Numbered from the stretch's first letter, positions 27,270-36,813 are shown. The stretch is 64,000 nt of DNA from Glaciecola blandensis (GCF_031846165.1 NZ_JAVRIE010000001.1:1132163-1196162); one strand, 5' to 3'. The notes: a model not told the origin generated them from the sequence alone. Numbers and translations are program-made.

Positions 27270-28286
27270 TTACAAATAATCTTTAATAAGTGTTTCGGCA
27301 ATTTGCACGCTGTTAGTGGCAGCGCCTTTACGGATATTGTCCGACACAACCCACATATTAATACCATGGCTATGAGAAATATCATTCCTCACTCGTCCAA
27401 CATGAACCGAGTCATTGCCACTAGCTGATGACACTTGTGTTGGGAAGTCTTCTGGCTGACTGTAAAATGTAATGCCTGGCGCGTTGCTGAGTAACTGCTT
27501 CACATCTTCCGCATCAATTTGCTGACGTGTTTCAATATGAATAGCTTCACCATGACCGTAAAAAACAGGCACTCTCACTGCAGTTGCATTCACTAAGATA
27601 CTATCATCGCCCATTATTTTTTGCGTTTCCCACACCATTTTCATTTCTTCTTTGGTGTAATCATTGTCTAGGAAGACGTCGATTTGTGGAATCACATTAA
27701 ACGCCATTTGGCGAGAGAACTCATCACCAGTCACTGCTTTTGCATTCAATAGCTCAGCCGTTTGTCTTGCCAAGGCTTCCATTGAAGATTTACCAGCGCC
27801 TGATACCGACTGATATGTACATACATTAATTCGCTCAATACCGACAGCATCATGAATCGGTTTCAAGGCCACCATCATCTGGATAGTAGAACAATTCGGG
27901 TTAGCGATAATATTTCGATTTCTAAAATCAGCAAGTGCGTGCGCATTCACCTCTGGCACAACTAAAGGAATATCTGGGTCGTAACGGTAATGTGAGGTGT
28001 TATCAATAACAACGCACCCTGCTTCTGCAGCCATTGGTGCGAATTTCTCTGAAACACTACCACCGGCAGAGAAGAATCCGAATTGCACTAAGGACCAATC
28101 AAATTCATCGGCATTTAATACCGTCACTTTTTCACCCTTGAACTTAATTTTCCCGCCAGCTGAACGCTCACTAGCAAGAGGGTAAATCTTATTGATAGGG
28201 AAGTTTCTTTCTTCAAGTAACTCTATCATTGTCTGGCCAACTAAGCCTGTGGCGCCTAAAACGGCAACGTCGAACAATTGCGACAT
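27270..28286 (-). CDS. asd: Aspartate-semialdehyde dehydrogenase
   Basis: The 338-residue protein reduces aspartyl phosphate to aspartate semialdehyde with NADPH, feeding lysine, threonine, methionine and diaminopimelate synthesis in the cytosol. Visible are the NADP-binding GATGLVGQ (residues 11-18), the catalytic cysteine in NPNCSTIQ (near 133) and the VSGAGKSSMEAL segment. The C-terminal HGEAIHIETR follows. The sequence belongs to the shorter Asd type found in Alteromonas, Pseudomonas and Vibrio. It starts after a 49-bp gap from pdxB, so it may share its transcript, and it precedes fimV by 206 bp. Confidence 0.97.
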   Translation of the reverse strand: MSQLFDVAVLGATGLVGQTMIELLEERNFPINKIYPLASERSAGGKIKFKGEKVTVLNADEFDWSLVQFGFFSAGGSVSEKFAPMAAEAGCVVIDNTSHYRYDPDIPLVVPEVNAHALADFRNRNIIANPNCSTIQMMVALKPIHDAVGIERINVCTYQSVSGAGKSSMEALARQTAELLNAKAVTGDEFSRQMAFNVIPQIDVFLDNDYTKEEMKMVWETQKIMGDDSILVNATAVRVPVFYGHGEAIHIETRQQIDAEDVKQLLSNAPGITFYSQPEDFPTQVSSASGNDSVHVGRVRNDISHSHGINMWVVSDNIRKGAATNSVQIAETLIKDYL

Positions 28287-28335
28287 GAATCTGTATCTCC
28301 AAAATAATTAATTAACTAGGGCTGAACTACTGTCG

Positions 28336-29484
28336 TTAGTTGGCGATTAAAAACCCTAAAGCCGCTGCGGTAGAAACCATTGTTTTGTTATTGTTGGTTT
28401 CAGATTGGGCACCATTAAAATGCACCTTAGCAGCGCTACATTCTCTCCGCTGAGGATAGTTTTGCCTTATCTCTGCGAAGGCCTCTGATTTTGCCATGCG
28501 CGAGCGAAAATTACCATCATCCTTTTCAATGTCGTACATATGTTTAAGCATATGAAATACCTGATGAAAACTATCTTCTTTTGAATCAAGCGCAATTACT
28601 CTATCGTCGATTGGCAGATAATCTGATAGTTGCTTAGTAATCGGCGTTCCTGAAAACGCACAAAAGGCATCATAAACCATTGATGTGCCCCGCGCTTTCC
28701 CTTCAATTGAGTGCCCTGCAATATGCGCTGTAGCTAGACGCAAATAGGGAATCAAGCGTTTTTCAATCAACGGTTCATGCTCCCAAACATCTAGCACAAT
28801 ATTGAGTGCTCGCCCCTGTTCAAACAAGCTAAGTAAGTCTTGATTGTTGACCACTTCTCCACGGCATGCATTAATTAAATACTGGCTTTTTCTTAGTTGA
28901 CTTAAACGACTGAGCTCAAACATATCGCGCGTTGGAAACTCTCCTTCATCAACCAAAGGAGTGTGTAAACAAATCACGTCAGCTTGCATAACAGAATCAA
29001 AACTGACGAACGCCCGCGGATCGCCTGACTTTTCTAAAGGTGGGTCATACAGAGCACAAGAAATTCCTAAAATACGAAGACGCTCAGCCACTGCGCTACC
29101 CACATTACCAGCACCGACAATCGCGACTGTTTTATCCTGTGGTATAAACCCATCTTGCTTCGCTAGATGGTAGATCGCATTAAGGACATACTCTGCTACC
29201 GCAACAGCGTTGCAGCCACCTGCAGCGTACCACTTGATCCCACGTTCTTTGAGCAAACTAGTATCAAGATGATTGAAGCCCGCCGTCGCAGTCGCAACAA
29301 AACGGAGTCTTGTGGCTTCACTTAGGAGTTGTCCATCCACTTTCGTTGTTGAACGCACGAACAGTGCATCCACGTCACGCAGTTGGTCTGTCCTTAACTC
29401 TCCGGCCGTAAAACTCTCAGCAACACCAAGGTCAGAGAAAAATTCATCAGCGTAGGGCATTGCATTATCGTAAATTATCTTCAG
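28336..29484 (-). CDS. pdxB: Erythronate-4-phosphate dehydrogenase, probable CTG start
   Basis: The enzyme oxidises 4-phosphoerythronate in the pyridoxal-phosphate pathway, in the cytosol. It shows the NAD-binding GAGNVGSAVAERL, INACRGEVVN and the catalytic histidine in TAHIAGHSIEGKARG. A C-terminal PdxB dimerisation region follows. From the first ATG (29460) the protein lacks the usual N-terminus. Eight codons earlier a CTG (29482-29484) gives LKIIYDNAMPYA, which aligns with the E. coli start MKILVDENMPYA. AAGGAG lies six bases before the CTG, and a stop codon precedes it, so no other start is available between them. I therefore annotate a CTG start (382 residues). A mutation or sequencing error of ATG is the alternative. 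Confidence 0.9.
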   Translation of the reverse strand: MKIIYDNAMPYADEFFSDLGVAESFTAGELRTDQLRDVDALFVRSTTKVDGQLLSEATRLRFVATATAGFNHLDTSLLKERGIKWYAAGGCNAVAVAEYVLNAIYHLAKQDGFIPQDKTVAIVGAGNVGSAVAERLRILGISCALYDPPLEKSGDPRAFVSFDSVMQADVICLHTPLVDEGEFPTRDMFELSRLSQLRKSQYLINACRGEVVNNQDLLSLFEQGRALNIVLDVWEHEPLIEKRLIPYLRLATAHIAGHSIEGKARGTSMVYDAFCAFSGTPITKQLSDYLPIDDRVIALDSKEDSFHQVFHMLKHMYDIEKDDGNFRSRMAKSEAFAEIRQNYPQRRECSAAKVHFNGAQSETNNNKTMVSTAAALGFLIAN

Positions 29485-29541
29485 ACCCTTCTCCTTTTAG
29501 TCTTTGTTGTGCTACTAAGGTTTTTATCGTTGTAGGAATGT

Positions 29542-29569
29542 AAAAAAGCCATTCGTATAGAATGGCTTT
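29542..29569 (-). terminator. fabB terminator
   Basis: Arms AAAGCCATTC and GAATGGCTTT (10 bp, perfect) enclose a five-base loop. On the minus strand a U-run follows. It lies 25 bp after the fabB stop and separates fabB from pdxB. Confidence 0.85.
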
Positions 29570-29593
29570 ATCTCACAATTCAGCAGTAGAAAC

Positions 29594-30808
29594 TTAATCT
29601 GTATACTTCTTAAATGCCAAACTCGCATTCGTGCCACCGAAGCCAAAACTGTTAGACATAATAAGATCTAACTTTGCATCTCTGGTGGTGGTCACAATAT
29701 CTAAACCTTTAGCCGCTTCATCCAGCTCTTCAACGTTAATAGATGGTGCAATAAAATCATTTTCCATCATTAACAAACTGTAGATTGCTTCATTCACACC
29801 AGCAGCCCCTAAGGCGTGACCCGTTAGTGATTTAGTCGCACTCATTGGTGGGCTATCCTCACCAAACAGCGCTTGGATTGCTTCTAACTCTTTCACGTCG
29901 CCAACAGGTGTCGAGGTACCGTGAGTATTCAAATAATCGACTTTTTGATCAATGCCTTGCAAGGCTTGCTTCATGCATCTTACCGCACCTTCACCAGAAG
30001 GAGCGACCATGTCATAACCATCAGACGTTGCACCATAGCCAACTATTTCAGCATAAATTTTCGCGCCTCGTGCTAGCGCATGCTCTAGTTCCTCAACAAC
30101 GACCATACCACCGCCACCAGAGCTCACAAAACCATCTCTTGCTGCATCATAGGTACGCGACGCTTTTGTTGGATCATCGTTGTATTTGGTCGACAAAGCA
30201 CCCATCGCATCAAACTGGCTAGACAGTGCCCAATGCAATTCCTCGCCACCACCGGCAAACACCATATCTTGTTTACCCAACTGAATCATCTCAAGTGCAT
30301 TCCCTATACAGTGCGCACTCGTGGCACATGCCGAAGAAATACTATAATTCACACCCTTTATCTTAAACGGTGTTGCCAAACATGCAGATACCGTTGAGCC
30401 CATGCAGCGTGTGACCATATATGGACCGATACGTTTTACACTTTTCTCACGTAAAACGTCTGCTGATATCACTTGGTTTTCTGAAGACGCTCCACCAGAG
30501 CCCGCAATGATACCAACGCGCTCGTTCGAGTATTGCTCTTCACTCAAGCCAGCATCTTCAATTGCTTGTTGCATTGCAATATATGCGTAACTTGCCGCAT
30601 CACCCATAAAGCGCAGGGCTTTACGGTCAATGTGTTCTGATAATTCTAGCTTTAAGTCACCCCAAACTTGGCTACGCAGGCCCATATCAGCAAATTGCTG
30701 AGAAAAAGTAATACCCGAGCGCCCTTGTTTTAGAGAATCCGTCACTTCTTGTTTGTTGTTACCTATGCTCGATACAATGCCGAGACCAGTAATTACTGCT
30801 CTTCTCAT
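29594..30808 (-). CDS. fabB: 3-oxoacyl-ACP synthase I (FabB)
   Basis: The 404-residue protein is a beta-ketoacyl-ACP synthase of the KAS I type, which elongates fatty acids and is needed for unsaturated ones, in the cytosol. The catalytic cysteine lies in SISSACATSAHCIG (near residue 163), with active-site histidines in NTHGTSTPVGD (near 298) and KSLTGHALGAAG (near 333). The C-terminus has SNSFGFGGTNASL. It is divergent from mnmC, the same neighbour as in E. coli. The 240-bp gap between them carries no gene I can support. Confidence 0.97.
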   Translation of the reverse strand: MRRAVITGLGIVSSIGNNKQEVTDSLKQGRSGITFSQQFADMGLRSQVWGDLKLELSEHIDRKALRFMGDAASYAYIAMQQAIEDAGLSEEQYSNERVGIIAGSGGASSENQVISADVLREKSVKRIGPYMVTRCMGSTVSACLATPFKIKGVNYSISSACATSAHCIGNALEMIQLGKQDMVFAGGGEELHWALSSQFDAMGALSTKYNDDPTKASRTYDAARDGFVSSGGGGMVVVEELEHALARGAKIYAEIVGYGATSDGYDMVAPSGEGAVRCMKQALQGIDQKVDYLNTHGTSTPVGDVKELEAIQALFGEDSPPMSATKSLTGHALGAAGVNEAIYSLLMMENDFIAPSINVEELDEAAKGLDIVTTTRDAKLDLIMSNSFGFGGTNASLAFKKYTD

Positions 30809-31048
30809 TTTTCACCCAATTTGTTGTTGCTTAATTATTATTGTTTTGACGAGAAAATCACGCCGTTATTCAGCGCGCCATATTAACTTGTTTTGTCTTG
30901 CAAGTGGTCTGATATTTAGCATCATCATTTCAAAAGCCATGATATACTTTTTCAGTATAATTTTAATAGTTAATTATCTGTTAAGAAAAATTGAGACCCA
31001 AAAGTCGCGGTCTTTGCTATGAGTTTCCGTGTTTTCAGCTAAATTTAT

Positions 31049-33088
31049 TTGAGTGTTATCGCTTTGACCATCCAAACTGCATCTATCAAATTCAATGAAC
31101 AAGGCACCCCTATCGCAACTGAGTTCGACGATGTGTATTTTTCGAACGACAATGGTTTAGCTGAAACTCAATATGTGTTTATTGATGGTAACCAACTCGC
31201 AAGTCAATGGCAAAATACGAATGCCACTTATTTTTGTATCGGTGAGACAGGATTTGGTACGGGACTTAACTTTCTTCTAAGCGCGAAGCGTTTTCTTGAA
31301 TTTCAGGCACAGAATCCATCTTCAACACTTGAACGTCTTTTCTTTCTCAGTACAGAGAAATACCCGCTTAACCCGGATGATTTGGAACTTGCTTTGCGAC
31401 TGTGGCCCGAGTTAAATACCGAAGCCACGGAATTGCTGAATGCCTATCCATCCCTACTTCCTGGTTTTCATCGTTTGAGCTTATTCAATGGCAGTGTGAT
31501 CCTCGACCTATTTCTGGGCGACGCCACCGAAGGTTTTTCAGCAGCGCATTCATATGAGCAAGGAAGAGTCGACGCTTGGTTCTTAGATGGATTTGCCCCC
31601 AGTAAAAACAATTCTATGTGGCAACCCGCTCTGTTTAATGCCATTGCTAGATTAAGTAGGCCAAATGCCAGTTTCGCCACATTCACAGCAGCTGGTGCAG
31701 TCAAACGTGGACTACAGGAATATGGCTTTGATGTAAGGAAGCAAAAAGGATTTGGCAGAAAACGTGAAATGTTAGTAGGACACTTTATTGCCAATAGCAC
31801 TGACACAAAGCAAGCCCCCATCTTCTACCGACATACTTTGCTTGATACAAATAAGGCCGGGCAACACATTGGCGTCGTTGGTGCAGGTATTGCTGGTGCA
31901 ATCACCGCATTAAAACTGATTCAACGCGGACACAAAGTTACCCTTTATTGTGCAGACGATGCTATTGCCAAAGGGGCTTCAGGCAATGACCAAGGCGGTT
32001 TTTATCCTCAGCTAAATGCTGAAGCTGGCAACGCAAGTCTAGTCCACGCCCATAGCTTTTTGTATGCACGTCGCTTTTATGACGACTTGTTAAACTCGGG
32101 TCACCATTTCGCTCACCAGTGGTGTGGCGTTCTGCAATTAGCGTTTAATGACAATGTGACAAGCCGCTATCAGAATATGATCCGCAACAATACTTGGCCT
32201 ACAAGCCTAGTGCACAAACTAAACGCCAAAGAAGCAAGTGAAGTCGCAGGGGTAGAAATACCCTATCAGAGTTTATTCCTACCATTAGGGGGATGGATAT
32301 CTCCTCCCGAGTTAGTACACAGCTGTGTTAACGCGTGCATTACTGCAGCAGCAAAAGATACTTTTTCAGTTAAAACAGACTTTCGTTTAGATTCTTATGA
32401 CACAGATCCACAAACTCTGCAGTTACACTTTTCAAATGGACGCAGCGAGTGTGTCGATGCCCTTGTTCTGGCTTGCGGCGCTCAGTCTCCACAGTTCGAA
32501 CATTTGTCACTTCCCTTTCGTCTAACACGAGGGCAAGTAGAAAGTATTCCAAGTAAAAATGAATTTTCGAATTTAGCAACCGTATTGTGTCACAAGGGAT
32601 ATATGACACCCGCCATGAAAGGTTTTCATGCAATGGGGTCAACTTACGTCAAAAACGAATTAAATACACAATATCGAGTTAGCGAAGCCGAGATTAATTT
32701 GGCCATGCATCAAAAAGCAATGCATGCAGCCAAGTGGTCTGATGCACTGACATTAAATCAACAAACATCACCTGGCAGAGCAGCGCTGAGGTGCTCTTTA
32801 CCCGATCATCTTCCTGCGGTAGGTGCACTGCCGAATTTTGATCTTCAGCAAGATGAGTTGAATGAACTGTATAAAGCGAAACCAGACAGTTATTACCCCA
32901 TACCGTCAGTAAAGAAAAATGTCTTTATGCTAACAGCCTTAGGTTCTCGGGGATTAACAACAGCGCCCTTAGCAGCCGAGGTTTTAGTTAATCAAATGAT
33001 GGGCGAACCACTGCCGATGGACAATACCTTGCTAAATGTTCTCAATCCCAACCGCTTCCTTATTCGAGATTTGATCAGGCGACGATAG
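31049..33088 (+). CDS. mnmC: Bifunctional tRNA U34 modification enzyme MnmC
   Basis: The 679-residue protein joins an N-terminal SAM-dependent methyltransferase (MnmD part, about 1-240; GETGFGTGLNFL, WFLDGFAPSKN) to a C-terminal FAD-dependent oxidoreductase (about 270-660; GVVGAGIAGAITAL, ALGSRGLTTAPL). It completes the 5-methylaminomethyl-2-thiouridine at the wobble base of tRNAs for Lys, Glu and Gln. The start is assigned to TTG 31049, since DDVYFSND must lie near residue 28 as in other MnmC proteins. No clear ribosome site is seen, so TTG 31064 is an alternative. Its fabB/yfcL/epmC neighbourhood is conserved. Confidence 0.96.
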   Translation: MSVIALTIQTASIKFNEQGTPIATEFDDVYFSNDNGLAETQYVFIDGNQLASQWQNTNATYFCIGETGFGTGLNFLLSAKRFLEFQAQNPSSTLERLFFLSTEKYPLNPDDLELALRLWPELNTEATELLNAYPSLLPGFHRLSLFNGSVILDLFLGDATEGFSAAHSYEQGRVDAWFLDGFAPSKNNSMWQPALFNAIARLSRPNASFATFTAAGAVKRGLQEYGFDVRKQKGFGRKREMLVGHFIANSTDTKQAPIFYRHTLLDTNKAGQHIGVVGAGIAGAITALKLIQRGHKVTLYCADDAIAKGASGNDQGGFYPQLNAEAGNASLVHAHSFLYARRFYDDLLNSGHHFAHQWCGVLQLAFNDNVTSRYQNMIRNNTWPTSLVHKLNAKEASEVAGVEIPYQSLFLPLGGWISPPELVHSCVNACITAAAKDTFSVKTDFRLDSYDTDPQTLQLHFSNGRSECVDALVLACGAQSPQFEHLSLPFRLTRGQVESIPSKNEFSNLATVLCHKGYMTPAMKGFHAMGSTYVKNELNTQYRVSEAEINLAMHQKAMHAAKWSDALTLNQQTSPGRAALRCSLPDHLPAVGALPNFDLQQDELNELYKAKPDSYYPIPSVKKNVFMLTALGSRGLTTAPLAAEVLVNQMMGEPLPMDNTLLNVLNPNRFLIRDLIRRR

Positions 33089-33095
33089 CTTGACG

Positions 33096-33857
33096 TTAAT
33101 TTGTACTGTGCTCAACTCGACTAACAAACTCAGGGCGAAGACTATCAGCAATAAAGTGTGGAATTAAGACTGATGCACTGGCAACCACACGTTTACTATC
33201 GATAGAAATAATACGGGCATTGATTTGCACCCCTTTGGCTTTATCGATAAGAGTCCCAGACAACATATGGTCCATTTGCAGATCTTTCGCTAGTTCAAAG
33301 GAGTTTCTTGAAAAAACAAAGTCGCCTCTTTCAGTCACACTGATTGCGTCCATTGTTTTGAAGTCAACGACGGCCAAACCAAATTGCTGAATTTCTGAAA
33401 TAAAGTATTCCGACAACTGATTACCCAACACATTAGTCTGTTGCAAGCTACGATCTAACCTAACAAACGAGGCGACACCGATTAAGTCATCTTGTTTCAT
33501 CCCTGAGCTGTTTTTCAGTAGCTCCATGGATAATTGTGCAGCGTAATCTGCCAATGACTTATGCACAAAACTAGGACGGAACAGGCTAGATGGCGTATGC
33601 CAAGGCTGAACACTATGAGCTGCCGCATTTGGCAATAATGGAGCCGGCGCTTCTCCTTTATAATTATCCAAGGAAATACCGTTACGCACATTAACACCTG
33701 GCTTAGGCTGTTCTAATTCTTCCGAATAATCTGACGGTGACAACCCTTCAACCAATGGTGGTGGTGTGTAGCCCGCTGTCAGCATTCTGCCAACAGCACA
33801 AGCATTGAGCACCAACACGGCTGAAGTCAAGGCCACTAATTTGACGAAGCGACTCAT
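33096..33857 (-). CDS. FlgO-domain lipoprotein, third of three
   Basis: The 253-residue protein has a lipoprotein signal peptide (LNAC, cysteine 20), a proline-rich linker (about 30-95) and a C-terminal FlgO-like domain (about 105-240). Shared motifs include IGVASFVRLD, TNVLGNQLSEYF, LAVVDFK, GDFVFSR, LSGTLID and INARIIS. FlgO proteins are outer-membrane lipoproteins linked to flagellar function in Vibrio. No other flagellar gene is present here. The gene follows the second FlgO-type gene with a one-base gap, so the three form an operon. It converges with mnmC. The role in this species is unknown. Confidence 0.85.
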   Translation of the reverse strand: MSRFVKLVALTSAVLVLNACAVGRMLTAGYTPPPLVEGLSPSDYSEELEQPKPGVNVRNGISLDNYKGEAPAPLLPNAAAHSVQPWHTPSSLFRPSFVHKSLADYAAQLSMELLKNSSGMKQDDLIGVASFVRLDRSLQQTNVLGNQLSEYFISEIQQFGLAVVDFKTMDAISVTERGDFVFSRNSFELAKDLQMDHMLSGTLIDKAKGVQINARIISIDSKRVVASASVLIPHFIADSLRPEFVSRVEHSTN

Positions 33858-33858
33858 A

Positions 33859-34614
33859 TTACTCTCCTCTGATTAAGCGGACGCCATCAACGATTTCAGC
33901 CGTTTTACTCGACTCGCTAGGGATCAGCGCATCTACCACGTAAAAAGGAATAAACATTTGTGAGCTAGCAACAATCACATTTGACTCCATACCTAACATA
34001 CGCGCATTAACGATATACCCACCTTGATGTTTGGTCATCGTGCCGGTGAGCACATACTGAATAGGTGTGGTACTGGTTAAATCAAGAAAATCTCTCGATA
34101 AGACGAAATCACCAGTGTCTGTCACTCGAATAAATTGGGTTGCTTTAAATTCAACAACCGGCATTCTGAATTTGTGGAATTCGTGAGTAAAAGACTCCGC
34201 AATTTGGTAACCCAAGAGGTTAGTTTCTTTCAAGTCGCTATCTATCAACGAAAAATGTGTCACTGCAACCGGTGTTCTCTCAGTGACATATTCCATATTT
34301 GAAACTAAATCTTGAGCCATGTTTCTTACATAATCACCGATGTGCTTAGCCAAAGGACGACTCTTATATGCACCATTTACGCTTGAATAAACTGCCGGAC
34401 GAACAATAGCGCCAAACTCATCAATCGCATCCTGCTGCTGTTCTGTCTCTTGCATAGCAGTTTGCGTATCCAGAGCATCAACGTTTACAATTTCGTCGCT
34501 TTCAGATACAACAACTTCCTCATCAGCCGAATACAAACTGAATTGATTCATATCAGGGAGCATTGTGCAGCCCTGTATAAGCATTAAAAGTGCAATGGTA
34601 GTGAGTAGCTTCAT
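33859..34614 (-). CDS. FlgO-domain lipoprotein, second of three
   Basis: The 251-residue protein has a lipobox (IQGC, cysteine 16) and an acidic linker with a Gln/Glu-rich stretch (about 30-70). The FlgO-type domain (about 90-235) has VAVTHFSLID, TNLLGYQIAESF, MPVVEFKATQ, GDFVLSRD, VLTGTM and VNARMLG. It is clearly related to the genes on both sides, by tandem duplication. It overlaps the upstream gene by four bases and nearly abuts the downstream one, which points to translational coupling. The ancestor and the order of duplication cannot be told from this reading. Confidence 0.85.
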   Translation of the reverse strand: MKLLTTIALLMLIQGCTMLPDMNQFSLYSADEEVVVSESDEIVNVDALDTQTAMQETEQQQDAIDEFGAIVRPAVYSSVNGAYKSRPLAKHIGDYVRNMAQDLVSNMEYVTERTPVAVTHFSLIDSDLKETNLLGYQIAESFTHEFHKFRMPVVEFKATQFIRVTDTGDFVLSRDFLDLTSTTPIQYVLTGTMTKHQGGYIVNARMLGMESNVIVASSQMFIPFYVVDALIPSESSKTAEIVDGVRLIRGE

Positions 34615-35252
34615 AATGTTGCTCCGTCAGATGGATTTTCAATTCGATACAATTTGCCGCCACGCGTCGTGACTTGTTCTGTTTGCCAAAAAATATCACC
34701 AGGGAAGAACTTCGTTGCAGCAGCAACCACGTCTTTGGTTCTTGCATTGATGACGCGGGCATTGACAACTGCGCCCTGTTGTTGATGTGTAATTGTGCCA
34801 GTAATAAAAAAGTCGACACGTTGAACTGGATTCAACTGAGCAATGTCTCGAGTCAATATGCGGTCAGAATTTTCCGTAATGGTGATACTATTTGCCGCTT
34901 TATAGTCAGTGGCGATAAATCCCCTTTTTACAGCTTCAGTAATGAGACCTTGCTCTAACTGTTGGCCCAACAACATCAGTGGACCTTGGTGCTCGGCGTT
35001 CGGTTTGAAGGTATCTACTGGGACAAAGCCTGCAACAGCAAATCGATAGTTCCGATCTGGTCGCATCGCCGCAAACAGTTCATTGGCGAGTTCGTGCGTG
35101 TGCAGCTCCGCATTGCCAAGGGCAACTTTAGGTTTTATAGATTGCGCGTTTGCCGAGGGAGTGATCACTGAACACCCCGACAATGCAAACAGCAATATCA
35201 GGCTGGCAACACTCAAAACAAACAGGGCAAAGCTATTAAATGTATTTTTCAC
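34611..35252 (-). CDS. FlgO-domain lipoprotein, first of three
   Basis: The 213-residue protein is the first of the trio and has a long hydrophobic signal peptide with LSGC (cysteine 27). The FlgO-type domain (about 45-200) contains FAVAGFVPVD, MLLGQQLEQGL, GFIATDYK, RILTRDIAQ, ITGTITH and VNARVIN. It lacks the long linker of the other two. The start is a GTG (35250-35252) with no strong ribosome site; the frame has a stop three codons earlier than that region, so there is no better start. The outer membrane is the likely site of all three. Confidence 0.83.
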   Translation of the reverse strand: MKNTFNSFALFVLSVASLILLFALSGCSVITPSANAQSIKPKVALGNAELHTHELANELFAAMRPDRNYRFAVAGFVPVDTFKPNAEHQGPLMLLGQQLEQGLITEAVKRGFIATDYKAANSITITENSDRILTRDIAQLNPVQRVDFFITGTITHQQQGAVVNARVINARTKDVVAAATKFFPGDIFWQTEQVTTRGGKLYRIENPSDGATL

Positions 35253-35373
35253 AATAGATGCTCACATAGTGGACATTGGTTTTCATGCTCATGAACTGCA
35301 AGAAAAGTTCCAATATGCAAAAACGCATCTTTTTAATTTAAATCGAGTGCTAAGCAGCCACTGAAGGGAAGAG

Positions 35374-35670
35374 TTAAAACAGATTATTTAGAAGTTCGCG
35401 CACTTGAACAGCATCTTTATCACTTAGCTCTTGATTTGCGAATGCATTGTCTAAAGCTAAATGAAGGATATCATGAAGACTCTGCAACGCAGCATCTGGA
35501 ACGAGTTCTTGAGATTCTAGTTTCTTTTCTGTCTCGGCTACCGCAACATCGAAATGGCCGTGAAGATAACTCGCTATGAATAGTTCTTGGTCTGAGCCAT
35601 CAACGATAAACGAATCTAGGTGGCTTTGCATCTTATCTACATTTTCAAAAAAGCGTGTGTCGCTAGTCAT
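35374..35670 (-). CDS. yfcL: YfcL family protein
   Basis: The 98-residue protein matches YfcL, a small, mainly helical cytosolic protein of unknown function. Conserved stretches include DQELFIASYLHGHFDVAVAE near the middle and LSDKDAVQVRELLNNLF at the end. In E. coli yfcL lies between mnmC and epmC, as it does here, although three FlgO-type genes now separate it from mnmC. It starts 12 bp after the preceding gene on the same strand, so the two are likely co-transcribed. Confidence 0.88.
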   Translation of the reverse strand: MTSDTRFFENVDKMQSHLDSFIVDGSDQELFIASYLHGHFDVAVAETEKKLESQELVPDAALQSLHDILHLALDNAFANQELSDKDAVQVRELLNNLF

Positions 35671-35682
35671 TCACTTCACCTT

Positions 35683-36813
35683 CTAAACATCAATTACAGG
35701 ATATAGCACCATGTCATGGAACCCAGTAATGACAGGGATGGGGCCAGCCATCATTTTATCAACCTCCGGACTACCGCTATCAGAAATTAAAGGTCGTCCG
35801 TCGAGCCTTTCAAGCTTTCCTTTGCTCGCTACAACCAACACATTGCTCTTACCCACTTGAGCGATGAGTTCCGGCGATAACTGTTGGTTTCCTCTGCCAA
35901 GAATATGACCTTGGCCACCAATTAAGGTGATCAGAATTTTGACGCTCTTACCCGCACAAGCAGAAAGAATTTGAGTTGCTGTTAAGTCATTGGCAAGTAG
36001 CGCTTGGTCTTTCACTAAATCAACGCCCAACAAAGTATTTGGTAGTCCCAGCTCCCCCATAATTGCATCAACAGTAGAACCTGAGCCCATAACAAATAGC
36101 GTCTCGGGTTCATCGTCCATCAACTCAATCACATGGGCAGCAATATCGCTAAGCACCAGTTCATCGGATTCTTTACCCCCCATTTTAACGGCTTGGATAT
36201 ATTTCAGTTCTTCTGGTACCCGCATTTCACCATAGTGTTTTGCAATGACTTTACCTGTCCTGAACGCGGCTTCATCAATGTCTTTCACTTCGGCTTGCAT
36301 CAATGTGACCAATTCGCCTTTCACTACTTGAGACAATACTTTTCCTGCAGCTCTTGGTGTAATCGCATAGACACCGCTATGGATTTTGCAGCCTGCAGGC
36401 ACACCAATGACAGGGACCGTAGTGCCAACAATTTCGCAAACGTTACGTGCAGTCCCATCGCCACCGGCAAAAATAATCAGATCAACATCGGCTTCAAGTA
36501 TCTTTTCTAGCGCTAAACACGTATCTACTGCTTCTGTTTGTTCGTGCTGTTGGCGATAAACGCATTCATGCTGCAATCCCAAGGTTTTCACTAGATTGCC
36601 ACCGAGTTCTCCCTCTGCAGTGTACACAAAGATATCTGGAAACAAGTCTCGACATTCTTCCAGTGCCATTTGCATTTTCATCGGAGCTAGCTTTTCCGCT
36701 CCCGCATTCAGCGCTTCTTCTCGGATTTTAGCACCATCGCTCCCCTTTAAGGCCAAAGCACCGCCAATACCTGCGTAGGGGTTGACGATAAGACCTAATT
36801 TACATTGTCGCAT
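35683..36813 (-). CDS. AcoX/NAD-kinase-like family protein
   Basis: The 376-residue protein is a member of the NAD-kinase/diacylglycerol-kinase-like superfamily, of the AcoX or ATP-NAD kinase type. It shows LGLIVNPYAGIGGALALKGSDG at the N-terminus, FAGGDGTARNVCE (the GGDG phosphate-binding motif, near residue 120) and PVIGVPAGCKIHSGVYA. It is not the main NAD kinase, which is nadK at 18218-19093. AcoX proteins are linked to acetoin catabolism, but no such genes are near. It overlaps epmC by 14 bases and lies 12 bp from yfcL. Substrate is unknown. Confidence 0.85.
   Translation of the reverse strand: MRQCKLGLIVNPYAGIGGALALKGSDGAKIREEALNAGAEKLAPMKMQMALEECRDLFPDIFVYTAEGELGGNLVKTLGLQHECVYRQQHEQTEAVDTCLALEKILEADVDLIIFAGGDGTARNVCEIVGTTVPVIGVPAGCKIHSGVYAITPRAAGKVLSQVVKGELVTLMQAEVKDIDEAAFRTGKVIAKHYGEMRVPEELKYIQAVKMGGKESDELVLSDIAAHVIELMDDEPETLFVMGSGSTVDAIMGELGLPNTLLGVDLVKDQALLANDLTATQILSACAGKSVKILITLIGGQGHILGRGNQQLSPELIAQVGKSNVLVVASKGKLERLDGRPLISDSGSPEVDKMMAGPIPVITGFHDMVLYPVIDV

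Noticed and set aside
30753..31022. Hydrophobic frame of 89 codons between fabB and mnmC
   Set aside because: Its first part lies antisense to fabB, no ribosome site is seen, and the AT-rich spacer gives hydrophobic residues by chance.
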